A DNA stretch of 64,000 nt from Brevundimonas sp. UBA5713 (GTDB lineage: Bacteria > Pseudomonadota > Alphaproteobacteria > Caulobacterales > Caulobacteraceae). Positions 10,593-19,195 of the stretch are shown piece after piece. The stretch lies in contig NZ_DIGV01000027.1 in the NCBI RefSeq assembly GCF_002419815.1, forward strand, positions 113,437-177,436. Reading direction: 5' to 3'. The notes beneath the pieces were generated by a model that saw nothing but the letters and a program-made list of their open reading frames with translations, ran no database searches and was not told where the DNA came from. The translations under genes and the position numbers were made by a program. Positions within the stretch are counted from its first letter, which is position 1, and every line of letters starts with the position of its first letter.

Positions 10593-11891
10593 ATGAAACT
10601 GACCCTGAAGAAGAGCTGGGCCGTTGGTCTGGCCGCCGCATTGATGGCATCTGCCGGCGCAGCATCGGCACAGGACCTGTCCTATATCCACGCCGGTCGC
10701 CTGCTGGCCGATCCGGCCACAGGCCGCGTGACCGAGCGCCAGACGCTGGTCATCGAGAACGGCAAGGTCAAGGAAATCCGCGACGGCTTCGTCGGTGAAG
10801 GCAATGTCATCGACCTGTCGAACAAGTTCGTGCTGCCGGGCTTCATCGACAGCCACGTCCACCTCGGCAACCAGCAGGGCGACGGTGACCGCGCCAGCCG
10901 CTTCACCAACACGGCGGCCGATGCGGCCCTGCGCGGCGCTCAATACGCCAAGATTACTCTGGAAGCCGGTTTTACCACTGTGGCCGACCTCGGCGGCAAC
11001 ACCGACGCGGTGATCGGCCTGCGCAATGCAGTGGCCCAAGGCCGCGTTCCGGGTCCGCGCATTCTAGCTTCGGCCGGTGGCGTCACCCCGCACGGTGGTC
11101 ACGGCGATGCTAACGGCGTCTCGGAAGCCTTTGTGCCGCTGATGCGCTCGACCGGCGTTTGCTCGGGTCCGGACGACTGCCGTCGCGCCGTGCGTGAACG
11201 CGTGCGTTCGGGCGCCGATGTGATCAAGATCACCGCCACCGGCGGCGTTCTGTCCGACACCGGTGCAGGCCTGAACCAACAGTTCTCGCAAGCCGAGCTG
11301 GAAGCCATCGTCGAGACCGCCCACTTTATGGGCCGTCGCGTGACCGCCCACGCCCACGGCACGGACGGTATCAACAGCTTCCTGCGCGCTGGCGGTGACT
11401 CCATCGAGCATGGCACCTATCTGGACGACGAATCCATCCGCCTGTTCAAGCAAGGCAACCGCTATCTGGTGCCGACCCTGTTGGCCGGCGAGTTCGTGGC
11501 TCAGGAAGCGGCCCGTCCGGGCACCTTCTTCACCCCGAACCAGCGCCAAAAGGCTTTGGAAGCCGGTCCGCTGATGCTGGACATGGCGCGCCGCGCCCAT
11601 GCGGCTGGCGTCAAGATCGCCTTTGGCACCGATAACGGCGTGGCCCCGCACGGCACCAATGCCCGCGAGTTCCAGCTGTATGTCCAAGCCGGCATGACCC
11701 CGCTGCAGGCCATTCAGACCGCCACCATCAATGCCGCTGACCACTTCCAGCTGGGCAATGAAATCGGTCGCGTGACCCCGGGCTATGCCGCCGACATCAT
11801 CGCGGTTGAAGGCGACCCGCTGCAGGACGTCGCCACCCTGATGAACGTCAACTTCGTCATGCGCGCCGGCAAGGTGTTCAAGAACCAGTAA
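10593..11891 (+). CDS. Exported metal-dependent amidohydrolase (prolidase-like, COG1228 type)
   Basis: 432 residues with a clear signal peptide ending ASAQ at 24-27. All metal-site residues of the subtype I amidohydrolase fold are present: H88 and H90 (DSHVHLG), the carbamylated K212 (ADVIKITATGG), H253/H255, H273 (IEHGTYL) and D347 (AFGTDNG). COG1228 members near imidazolonepropionase have been characterised as Xaa-Pro/Xaa-hydroxyproline or Xaa-Arg/Lys dipeptidases, so a periplasmic dipeptidase is the best guess. GGAGGA stands 7 bases before ATG. It follows a TonB receptor by 119 bases and is probably coregulated with it. Confidence 0.88.
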   Translation: MKLTLKKSWAVGLAAALMASAGAASAQDLSYIHAGRLLADPATGRVTERQTLVIENGKVKEIRDGFVGEGNVIDLSNKFVLPGFIDSHVHLGNQQGDGDRASRFTNTAADAALRGAQYAKITLEAGFTTVADLGGNTDAVIGLRNAVAQGRVPGPRILASAGGVTPHGGHGDANGVSEAFVPLMRSTGVCSGPDDCRRAVRERVRSGADVIKITATGGVLSDTGAGLNQQFSQAELEAIVETAHFMGRRVTAHAHGTDGINSFLRAGGDSIEHGTYLDDESIRLFKQGNRYLVPTLLAGEFVAQEAARPGTFFTPNQRQKALEAGPLMLDMARRAHAAGVKIAFGTDNGVAPHGTNAREFQLYVQAGMTPLQAIQTATINAADHFQLGNEIGRVTPGYAADIIAVEGDPLQDVATLMNVNFVMRAGKVFKNQ

Positions 11892-11918
11892 TCGCAGCCT
11901 TCCGGTTGTGAGAGCGTG

Positions 11919-11949
11919 GGGCCGTCTCTGTCAGGGGCGGCCCTTTTCT
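11919..11949 (+). terminator. Probable terminator after the amidohydrolase
   Basis: GGGCCG and CGGCCC arms separated by about 13 bases, followed by TTTTCTTT, 28 bases past the stop. The stem is short, so this is only probable. Confidence 0.55.
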
Positions 11950-12059
11950 TTGGTCATTGGACATTTGGCAGGGGGCGCCGCCGCGCGTTTTGCGCTAGGG
12001 GGAGCGCCCCCTTTTGGTCTGCGCGCGGCGGCGATGCGGACAGATTTGAAAGACCCGGC

Positions 12060-13376
12060 GTGACGTCTTCTGCCCTGACTATCGGTATCGACTTTGGCAC
12101 CACCAACACTGTGCTGGCGCTTAGCGGCGGACAGGGGCAGTCGGCGGTGGTGACGCTGAAGGCTCCGCAGGGCGAGGTCTCGGGTTTTCGCTCGGCACTG
12201 GGATTCCAGCTGATCCCCGCCGCTGACGGTTCGGCACCCGAGCGTGTGATTACGGCGGGGCCGTGGGCGGTGGAGACCTATCTGGAAGATCCGCTGGAGA
12301 CGCGCTTCATCCAGTCGTTCAAAAACTTTGCCGCCAGTGCCGCCTTTAGCGAAACGGTCATCGACGGTCGCCGCTACAAGTTTGAAGACCTGCTGGCCGT
12401 CTTCCTGAAACAGGTGCGCGAGCATGCGGGCGAGGCGCTGACCGACCTGCCGCCGCGCGTGATCGTGGGGCGCCCCGTGACCTTTGCGGGCGGCAACCCT
12501 AACGAGGCGCTGGCGCTGGAACGCTATGAGGCGGCGTTTGCGCAGGTGGGCTTTAGCGACATACGCTATGCCTATGAGCCGGTAGGCGCGGCCTTCTTTT
12601 TCGCCCGCCAACTGACTCAGGCGGCGACCGTGCTGGTGGCCGACTTTGGCGGCGGTACGTCCGACTTTTCCATCATCCGTTTCGAGCCGACTCCGGAGGG
12701 CTTGCGGTCGGTGCCTCTGGGCCGCGCGGGTGTGGGCATCGCGGGCGACGCGTTCGACTATCGCATCATCGACCAGTTGGTGTCGCCGCAGCTGGGGAAG
12801 GGCACGACCTATACGGCCATGGGCAAGACCCTGCCGGTGCCCCAGCGCTATTACACCGCCTTTGCCAAATGGGAGCAGCTGGCCCTGCTGCGCGCATCGC
12901 GCGACATGAAGGACATTCGCGGACTGGTCCGCAGTGCCGACGAGCCGGAAAAGATCGAGCGTCTGGTCGAGGTGCTGGACGAGAACTATGGCTATGCCCT
13001 TTATCAGTCGGTGTCGGCGCTGAAGATCGCCTTGTCGTCGCAAGAACAGGCGCAGTTTGTGTTCAGCGCAGGCGATGTGGACATTCGCGCCGATGTCAGC
13101 CGCGAGACGTTCGAGGGCTGGATCGCGCCGGAACTGGCCGCCATGCAGGATGCCGTCGATCTGGCACTGGAGCGTGCGGGCTTGCAGGCCGATCAGATCG
13201 AGCGGGTCTTCCTGACGGGGGGCACATCATTTGTGCCTGCCGTGCGCCGCATCTTTACCGACCGCTTTAGCGCCGAGCGTATCGAGAGCGGTAGCGAGTT
13301 TGAATCCATCGCATCGGGTTTGGCGCTGATCGGGCAAGAGGCCGATCTGGACCTGTGGAGCGAGAAAAAGCGTTAA
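12060..13376 (+). CDS. Hsp70-like chaperone protein (YegD type)
   Basis: 438 residues from a GTG at 12060, directly before the actin-fold phosphate-1 motif IGIDFGTTNTVLAL; the frame is open further upstream but that text is low in family likeness. Phosphate-2 VLVADFGGGTSDFSII and the adenosine motif VFLTGGTSFVPAVR are present. The substrate-binding domain of DnaK is absent, and the length matches E. coli YegD (450), a lone nucleotide-binding-domain protein of unknown role. It has no dnaJ or grpE partner nearby. Confidence 0.85.
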   Translation: MTSSALTIGIDFGTTNTVLALSGGQGQSAVVTLKAPQGEVSGFRSALGFQLIPAADGSAPERVITAGPWAVETYLEDPLETRFIQSFKNFAASAAFSETVIDGRRYKFEDLLAVFLKQVREHAGEALTDLPPRVIVGRPVTFAGGNPNEALALERYEAAFAQVGFSDIRYAYEPVGAAFFFARQLTQAATVLVADFGGGTSDFSIIRFEPTPEGLRSVPLGRAGVGIAGDAFDYRIIDQLVSPQLGKGTTYTAMGKTLPVPQRYYTAFAKWEQLALLRASRDMKDIRGLVRSADEPEKIERLVEVLDENYGYALYQSVSALKIALSSQEQAQFVFSAGDVDIRADVSRETFEGWIAPELAAMQDAVDLALERAGLQADQIERVFLTGGTSFVPAVRRIFTDRFSAERIESGSEFESIASGLALIGQEADLDLWSEKKR

Positions 13377-13418
13377 GGGGCGTGCCCGCCTTTGTAGAAT
13401 CTCGTGGCGCGAGCGCGG

Positions 13419-13432
13419 CCGTAATATTACGG
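13419..13432. promoter_or_regulatory. 14-base perfect palindrome
   Basis: CCGTAATATTACGG is self-complementary over its whole length and lies 62 bases upstream of the membrane-protein start at 13494, in a position suited to an operator. No regulator is adjacent and no second copy was noticed. Confidence 0.4.
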
Positions 13433-13493
13433 TAAAGACTTCAGCAAGCAGTAACGCCCGGGCGGTCGTTGGTGCGATCGCATCGGGTAGTCA

Positions 13494-14189
13494 ATGTTCG
13501 GTCAAATGTCCTCATCGTCTCGTGTTATGGCACCGGAAACGCCATGGTCACGGGTCAAGCGTTTTGCGATTGCGGCTTCGCCCGCTTTAGCGGTGATCAT
13601 TGTCTGTCTGGCCGTGGCGCTGGCGTTCAGCCTTTCGCTGGGCCCGCGTGCCCTGCAACTGACCCAGGAAGGCGGCCCGATCGAGATCGCTACGGTGGTT
13701 CTGTACGCGGCGGTGCTGATTGCAGGTCTGGCTTTGTGGCGACGCGGCATTCAGGCGGCGACTTTGGTGTCCTTGGCGGCGCTGTTGATGGGGTTGCGCG
13801 AAATGGACGCGCACAAGGCCTTCACCACCTATGGCGTATTCAAAACGCGCCTTTATGTGAGCCCCGACGTTCCCCTGCTGGAAAAAGTGCTGGCAGGCGG
13901 CGCGGTGCTGGTTCTGATCATTCTGGTGGGTCTGGCCGCACGTTCGGCGTGGCGTTCCATGCGAGGCCGGGGATCGCCCGCTGTGTTGACCTTGGGCGCG
14001 CTGGTGGCATTCGGCATCTTTCTCAAGGAGATGGATGGCTTTCCGCGCAAGCTTGCCGACGTCGGCCTGATGTTGGAGCCCGCGGTCCTGGCGGTCAGCA
14101 AGGCGGTCGAGGAGACGGGAGAGCTGGGGCTGCCTGTCCTTTTGGGCCTTGCGCTTTGGCAACTGTGCCAAGAGCGGCGCCACGCCTGA
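13494..14189 (+). CDS. Hypothetical inner-membrane protein
   Basis: 231 residues, not assigned to a named family. Hydrophobic segments occur near residues 25-45, 62-82, 85-100, 130-150 and 165-180, with a further one at about 205-222. Two similar acidic/basic motifs, LREMDAHKAFTTYG and LKEMDGFPRKLADVG, follow segments 3 and 5, suggesting an internal duplication of an EMD motif that could carry function. The first ATG lacks a good ribosome site; a start at the Met in SSSRVMAPE is possible. It is preceded by a perfect palindrome and followed by a non-coding leader for leuA. Confidence 0.65.
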   Translation: MFGQMSSSSRVMAPETPWSRVKRFAIAASPALAVIIVCLAVALAFSLSLGPRALQLTQEGGPIEIATVVLYAAVLIAGLALWRRGIQAATLVSLAALLMGLREMDAHKAFTTYGVFKTRLYVSPDVPLLEKVLAGGAVLVLIILVGLAARSAWRSMRGRGSPAVLTLGALVAFGIFLKEMDGFPRKLADVGLMLEPAVLAVSKAVEETGELGLPVLLGLALWQLCQERRHA

Positions 14190-14530
14190 GCCCCGAAACG
14201 CGCCGCGCGATTTAAGGACGTTCTGCCCTGAAACCGGCATTAGAAACGGCAAATATTTCCCGACTTTTTGGGATTTTGCTTCTGGGTACCGGCTTTAGCT
14301 GGATGTCGGGTTTTTTATGCTAACGTATATAAGTTGGCATCTAATAATCGGGTAGATTTTTGCGGCGCACTATCTTATGGGTGCGTCGATGGTTGAGAAA
14401 CTTGCACATGCAGGCGTCGCCCTTGGGCGACTTATGAGTGGCCGCCGGGGTTAACGGCTGCCTCGGTGGCGACGTGTCTTCGCCGCACATCTCCCATTGA
14501 ATAATCTGCTTGCCCAAGAGAGGCGCATTC
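14190..14530. other. Non-coding leader region of leuA
   Basis: 340 bases. An AT-rich part around 14310-14345 (TTTTTTATG, TATATAAG) could hold the promoter. Further down, a 25-codon frame (ATG 14377 to TAA about 14454) has no run of leucine codons, so a classical leucine attenuator is not visible. Within it a 6-base hairpin GTCGCC-CTTG-GGCGAC lies at about 14417-14432. Confidence 0.4.
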
Positions 14531-16228
14531 ATGCTGCGCGACCCCTCGGTTAAATACCGTCCGTTTCCCCAGATCGATCTGAAGGACCGCCAGTGGCCTT
14601 CGCGTACCATCACCAAGGCACCGCGCTGGCTGTCGACCGATCTGCGCGACGGTAATCAGGCCCTGATCGACCCGATGGATGCTGCCAAGAAGCAGCGCTT
14701 CTTCGACATGCTGGTCAAGATCGGCCTGAAGGAGATCGAGGTGGGCTTCCCGTCTGCGGGTGCGACCGAGTTCGACTTTATCTCGGGTCTGGTGCGCCAG
14801 AACCGCATTCCCGAGGATGTGATGGTGCAGGTGCTGACCCAGTCGCGCCGTGACCTGATCCAGAAGACGTTTGAATCGCTGGAAGGCGCGCGCAACGCCA
14901 CTGTCCACCTGTACAACGCCGTCTCGCCCGCATGGCGCGAAGTGGTGTTCAACATGGACCGCGCGGGCGTCAAAGCCTTGGCCATCGAAGGCGCAAAGAT
15001 GTTGCGCGAAGAGGCCGAAAAGCGCCCCGACACCGATTGGCGGTTCGAATACTCGCCGGAAACCTTCTCGACCGCAGAGCTGGATTTCAGCTTGGAGGTC
15101 TGTGAGGCAGTTCAGGATATTCTGGAACCGACGGTCGAAAAGCCGCTGATTTTCAACCTGCCCGCCACGGTCGAGTGCTCGACCCCCAACATCTATGCCG
15201 ACCAGATTGAGTGGATGATCAAGAACCTGTCGCGTCGCGAGCAGGTGATCATTTCACTGCATCCGCATAACGACCGTGGCACGGGCGTGGCCGCTGCCGA
15301 GCTGGGTTTGATGGCCGGTGCCGACCGTATCGAGGGCTGTATCTTCGGTAATGGCGAGCGTACCGGCAACGTCGATCTGGTGACGCTGGCGCTGAATATG
15401 TACACGCAGGGCGTCTCGCCGGAGCTGGACTTCTCCAATATGGAAGAGATCGTCCAGACGGTTGAGTACTGCAACCAGATCCCTGTCCACCCGCGTCATC
15501 CCTATGCGGGGGAGCTGGTGTTCACGGCCTTCTCGGGCTCGCACCAGGATGCGATCAAGAAGGGCTTTGAAGCCCAAGAGAAGCGCAACGACCAGATCTG
15601 GAACGTGCCTTATCTGCCGATCGATCCGGCGGACATCGGGGCCAGCTATGAGGCCGTCATCCGCGTGAACTCGCAGTCCGGCAAGGGCGGCATGGCGTGG
15701 GTGCTGCAACAGGACAAGGGTCTGAAATTGCCCAAGGCCATGCAGGCCGATTTCAGCCGCGCGGTCCAGAAACTGGCCGACGAAACCAGCCGCGAACTGA
15801 CCAGTGCCGACATCTGGGATGCTTTCAAAAAGACCTATCGCGTCGAAGGTCCGCAGCAGTTCGAACTGATGACCTTTGCCGAGCATGGCATCGCCAAGAG
15901 TGACGGCCAGCGTGTGTTCACCGGCGACGTGAAGATCGGCCACAAGGTGCAGCAGATCACGGGGCGCGGTAACGGCCTGATCTCGGCCCTGCTGGACGGT
16001 ATGCGCGAGGCGGGTGGTCCCGCGTTCGAGATTGTCGACTATCAGGAACACGCCATCGGCGCGGGCACGGACGCCAGAGCCGCCGCCTATGTCCAATGCC
16101 GCACGGCGGACGGTCAGGTCGTGTTCGGCTTTGGTATGGATTCCGACGTGGCTACCGCCTCGGCCCGCGCTGTCATCAGCGCGGCCAATACGGCATCGGA
16201 ACGTCAATCGGCCAAGGCGGCGGCCTGA
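14531..16228 (+). CDS. leuA: 2-isopropylmalate synthase
   Basis: 565 residues. This is the long LeuA type, beginning MLRDPSVKYRPFPQIDLKDRQW, as in actinobacteria and part of the proteobacteria. It condenses acetyl-CoA with 2-oxoisovalerate, the first step of leucine synthesis. The TIM-barrel metal and substrate motifs are STDLRDGNQAL near residue 40 and the HPHNDRGTGVAAAELGLMAGADRIEG block near residue 245. The C-terminal leucine-binding regulatory domain occupies about 440-560. ATG at 14531 is preferred over an upstream in-frame start at 14510 since GAGAGG lies 6-7 bases before it. No other leu gene is nearby. Confidence 0.95.
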   Translation: MLRDPSVKYRPFPQIDLKDRQWPSRTITKAPRWLSTDLRDGNQALIDPMDAAKKQRFFDMLVKIGLKEIEVGFPSAGATEFDFISGLVRQNRIPEDVMVQVLTQSRRDLIQKTFESLEGARNATVHLYNAVSPAWREVVFNMDRAGVKALAIEGAKMLREEAEKRPDTDWRFEYSPETFSTAELDFSLEVCEAVQDILEPTVEKPLIFNLPATVECSTPNIYADQIEWMIKNLSRREQVIISLHPHNDRGTGVAAAELGLMAGADRIEGCIFGNGERTGNVDLVTLALNMYTQGVSPELDFSNMEEIVQTVEYCNQIPVHPRHPYAGELVFTAFSGSHQDAIKKGFEAQEKRNDQIWNVPYLPIDPADIGASYEAVIRVNSQSGKGGMAWVLQQDKGLKLPKAMQADFSRAVQKLADETSRELTSADIWDAFKKTYRVEGPQQFELMTFAEHGIAKSDGQRVFTGDVKIGHKVQQITGRGNGLISALLDGMREAGGPAFEIVDYQEHAIGAGTDARAAAYVQCRTADGQVVFGFGMDSDVATASARAVISAANTASERQSAKAAA

Positions 16229-16234
16229 TCTCTA

Positions 16235-17125
16235 TTAGGCAATCTGTGCTTGGGCGCGCCGGTCCTTGGCGGGCGGCGCGCCGAACATGCGGGCGTAGTC
16301 GCGCGTGAACTGCGGAATGCTTTCATAGCCGACGCCATAGGCGGTATCGGCTATGGAGGCTCCCCGCGTGAGCAGTTTCCGGCGCGCCTCGATCAGCCGT
16401 AGCTGTTTTTGAAACTGTAGCGGCGTCAGCGTCGTGATCTGTTTGAAATGCTGGTGGAAGGCCGAGGGCCTCATGCCCGCAGTCTCGGCCAGTTGTTCTA
16501 TGCGCAGAGTTTGGTTGTAGCGACTACGGATCAGGCTCACCGTGCGGGCGATGCGGTGGTGGTGGCTATGGGTCATGCCGAGGTGCCGGATGCCCGCGCC
16601 ATGTGCTCCGCTCAGCAGCCAGAAATGCAGCTCTCTGATCAGACCCTCCTGCAGGATGGGCAAAGCGGCTGGACGATCGAGCAAGTCCAGTAACCGCCGG
16701 GCGGCGTCGGCCATCTCGGGCGTCGTGGTTTGGCTGCGCACCGCGTGCCCGCCATCGGGCAGGCCGTCGATCTCGAGCAAAAGCGGCTCTATCACCGCAG
16801 GGTTCAGGTCGATGATAATGGACACATAGGGCTTGTCGGCACTGGCCCGCATCACCTGACTGATGGTCGGCACATCTGCCGCGATCAGAAGGGAATCCCC
16901 CGGCTTCAGATGGGTCGTGCGAGACCCTGCCGTCACCTGTTTTTCACCTTGAAGCACCAGAGCCACCATGGGCGCGGGGATGTCGTGCGTCAGAGGAGAG
17001 GGCTGGATTTCACGCACGATGGACAGGCCCGGAATGGGCGTTGCCAGCTTGCCCTCGGCCATTCCATGGGCGTCCAGTTGGCGGCGGGCCAAATCATAAA
17101 GCCGGTGAGGGACGGGCGTATTCAT
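16235..17125 (-). CDS. AraC-family regulator
   Basis: 296 residues. The N-terminal part (20-175) resembles the AraC_N (PF06719) cupin domain with PGLSIVREIQPSPLTHDIPAPMVALVLQGEKQV. The C-terminal part carries two helix-turn-helix motifs, the first around IEQLAETAGMRPSAFHQHFKQITTLTPLQFQKQLRL and the second around SIADTAYGVGYESIPQFTRDYARMFG. It is divergent from an SDR gene, the standard arrangement in which this subfamily activates the neighbouring oxidoreductase. Three near-identical 9-base direct repeats lie between the two genes. It ends 6 bases from the convergent leuA stop. Confidence 0.92.
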   Translation of the reverse strand: MNTPVPHRLYDLARRQLDAHGMAEGKLATPIPGLSIVREIQPSPLTHDIPAPMVALVLQGEKQVTAGSRTTHLKPGDSLLIAADVPTISQVMRASADKPYVSIIIDLNPAVIEPLLLEIDGLPDGGHAVRSQTTTPEMADAARRLLDLLDRPAALPILQEGLIRELHFWLLSGAHGAGIRHLGMTHSHHHRIARTVSLIRSRYNQTLRIEQLAETAGMRPSAFHQHFKQITTLTPLQFQKQLRLIEARRKLLTRGASIADTAYGVGYESIPQFTRDYARMFGAPPAKDRRAQAQIA

Positions 17126-17172
17126 GAGCCTAGGCTACGCCCGGATATGGGAGGCGAACAATGGTGTTGGAG

Positions 17173-17226
17173 GATCGGGCAAGGCTTAGCCACGATCCGG
17201 CAATTAGGAGCGGCGTTGATCCGGCA
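17173..17226. repeat. Three direct repeats, candidate AraC-type operator
   Basis: GATCGGGCA (17173-17181), GATCCGGCA (17194-17202) and GATCCGGCA (17218-17226) are in the same orientation with starts 21 and 24 bases apart. AraC-family proteins bind direct repeats about 21 bases apart, and the three copies fill the gap between the AraC gene and its divergent SDR. Confidence 0.55.
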
Positions 17227-17264
17227 GGGTGTGGTCATCGCAAAGCCCCTCAAGGAGCCTGACC

Positions 17265-18020
17265 ATGAAGACCATCACCCTGATCACCGGCGGCAGCCGT
17301 GGCCTTGGCCGTAACACCGCCCTGAGCGTCGCCCGTCGCGGCGGCGATGTCATCATCACCTATCGGGCCGACACGAATGCGGCCGCGCAGGTGGTGGCCG
17401 AGATCGAAGCCATGGGCCGCAAGGCCGTCGCCCTGCCGCTGGATGTTTCCGACGTGGCCGGCTTTGCCCGCTTTCGCGACGAGGTGGCGCGGACGCTGCA
17501 AACAGTTTGGGGCCGCGACAGCTTTGACCACCTGATCAACAATGCCGGTCACGGCGACATGGCTCCGTTTGTGGAGACGTCTGTGTCCGCCTTTGATGCC
17601 CTGTTCGGCGTGCATGTGCGCGGGGTCTTTTTCCTGACCCAGACCCTCGCCGGAATGCTGGCCAACGGGGGGCGGATCATCAACTTCTCCTCGGGCCTGA
17701 CACGGATCGCGGGCGAAGGCTTTTCGGCCTATGCGGCGGCCAAGGGCGCGATCGAGGTGCTGACGCATTATATGGCCAAGGAACTGGCCCCGCGACGGAT
17801 TACGGCCAATGTGGTCGCCCCCGGGGCCATCGAGACGGATTTTCTGGGCGGTGCCGTGCGTGACACGCCGGAATATAACGACGCCTTTGCATCTATGACG
17901 GCGCTGGGCCGCGTCGGCGTGCCGGACGATATCGGCCCTGCGGTGGCCAATCTGTTGGATCCGGCCCACCGCTGGATGACGGCACAGCGTATCGAAATCT
18001 CCGGCGGCCAGTCGATCTGA
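17265..18020 (+). CDS. SDR-family NAD(P) oxidoreductase
   Basis: 251 residues. The start at 17265 is fixed by AAGGAG 8 bases upstream and gives MKTITLITGGSRGLGRN, the classical TGxxxGxG cofactor motif. NNAGHGD marks the NAG motif, and the catalytic Ser and YxxxK are in FSSGLTRIAGEGFSAYAAAKGA. The C-terminal VVAPGAIETDF and the final EISGGQSI are typical of classical SDRs. Substrate unknown. It is probably the target of the divergent AraC regulator. Confidence 0.93.
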   Translation: MKTITLITGGSRGLGRNTALSVARRGGDVIITYRADTNAAAQVVAEIEAMGRKAVALPLDVSDVAGFARFRDEVARTLQTVWGRDSFDHLINNAGHGDMAPFVETSVSAFDALFGVHVRGVFFLTQTLAGMLANGGRIINFSSGLTRIAGEGFSAYAAAKGAIEVLTHYMAKELAPRRITANVVAPGAIETDFLGGAVRDTPEYNDAFASMTALGRVGVPDDIGPAVANLLDPAHRWMTAQRIEISGGQSI

Positions 18021-18114
18021 CGTCTCGGCCTGCAACCCTGTCCGGCTTTCAGCAGTTGTGCCACGATCCGCACGCGCTAACGTCGTGTGGAAGTGAAGTC
18101 GGGCAGGGTCTGGG

Positions 18115-19101
18115 ATGTCTGTTGAATACCGCGCGCAAGGGCGTCGTTGGCCAGTGCTGGCTGTGGCTTTGTCAACACTGGTGCTGGCGTGGACGGCGGC
18201 GGCCCTGTGGTTCCAGTTTCCGGCTGTGCGGTGGTTGGCGTTCGTACTTCCGCTTGTACTGCTGGCGGGCCTTATAGCCCTGTCGTTCAAGGGGCGGCGC
18301 GCGGCGTGGCTGGGGCTGGCGGCGATTGTGGTGGGTGTGGGGGCGTGGTTCGGCGCGCTGCAACCGCGGCAGGACCGCGACTGGGCACCGGATGTGGCGC
18401 GCGGTGTGACCTCGCGCGTCGAGGGCACGAAGGTGCATTTGACCGATGTACGCGATTTCGGCTGGATCACGCGCGATGAGGCGGATGAGCGCTGGATCGG
18501 CACGACGGTCGATCTGCAGCAGCTTCAAACAGTCGATCTGGTGATGACCACATGGGGCAGTTCGCACATCGCCCACACCATGCTCAGCTTTGGTTTTGCC
18601 GATGGGCAGTATGTAGTCCTGTCGGCTGAAATCCGGCGCGAGGCGGATGAGGCGTTTTCCGAACTGGGCGGTTTTTTCAAACAGTTTGAACTGGTTCTGA
18701 TTGCCGCGACCGAGCAGGACATTGTGCGCCTGCGCACCCATGCGCGGGCTGATCAGGTGTCGCTGTACCGTCTGGAGATGACGCCCGAGCAGCGTCGCCA
18801 GCTATTCCTGTCCTATCTGGAACTGGGCAATGATCTGGACCGCAAGCCGCGCTGGTACCAGACCGTCACCACCAACTGCACCACGGTGATCTGGCGGCTG
18901 GCGCGTCTGGTGGCCCCCGGTATTCCGCTGGACTGGCGGGTTCTGCTGTCAGGTCATGTGCCGGACTATCTGTACGACATCGGCGTCATCGCCAACGACC
19001 GCGCGCTGGGTGACATCAAACAATCGGCACGGATTACCGCCAAGGCGCAGGCGCTGCCCAGAGACATCGACTATTCCCGAGGTATCCGGCAGGGACTTTA
19101 G
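18115..19101 (+). CDS. DUF4105 membrane-anchored protein
   Basis: 328 residues. Three hydrophobic segments fill residues 12-85. The rest, from about DVRDFGWITRDEADERW, matches DUF4105, a family often called Lnb N-terminal periplasmic domain. Its conserved histidine and cysteine appear in WGSSHIAHTMLSF and VTTNCTTVIWRLA; this H...C arrangement recalls papain-like peptidases or acyltransferases, and the fold is thought to be of that type. No partner gene is evident. The next gene starts 94 bases further on. Confidence 0.8.
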   Translation: MSVEYRAQGRRWPVLAVALSTLVLAWTAAALWFQFPAVRWLAFVLPLVLLAGLIALSFKGRRAAWLGLAAIVVGVGAWFGALQPRQDRDWAPDVARGVTSRVEGTKVHLTDVRDFGWITRDEADERWIGTTVDLQQLQTVDLVMTTWGSSHIAHTMLSFGFADGQYVVLSAEIRREADEAFSELGGFFKQFELVLIAATEQDIVRLRTHARADQVSLYRLEMTPEQRRQLFLSYLELGNDLDRKPRWYQTVTTNCTTVIWRLARLVAPGIPLDWRVLLSGHVPDYLYDIGVIANDRALGDIKQSARITAKAQALPRDIDYSRGIRQGL

Positions 19102-19195
19102 GTCCGCGCTGGCAGGCGAACCTGTCAGTATCGCTAGGTTGGAAGGCGGGGACTCTCGCGGCAGGTTGTGCCTCCAGAAGCGGGAGGTGTCGGCT

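Noticed and set aside
11931..13043. A 370-codon minus-strand frame opposite the Hsp70-like gene
   Set aside because: Arg/His/Gln-rich shadow text of the complementary strand; the Hsp70 motifs on the plus strand are clear.
17250..18503. A 417-codon minus-strand frame across the SDR and DUF4105 genes
   Set aside because: It spans two real genes and an intergenic gap and has no recognisable domain.
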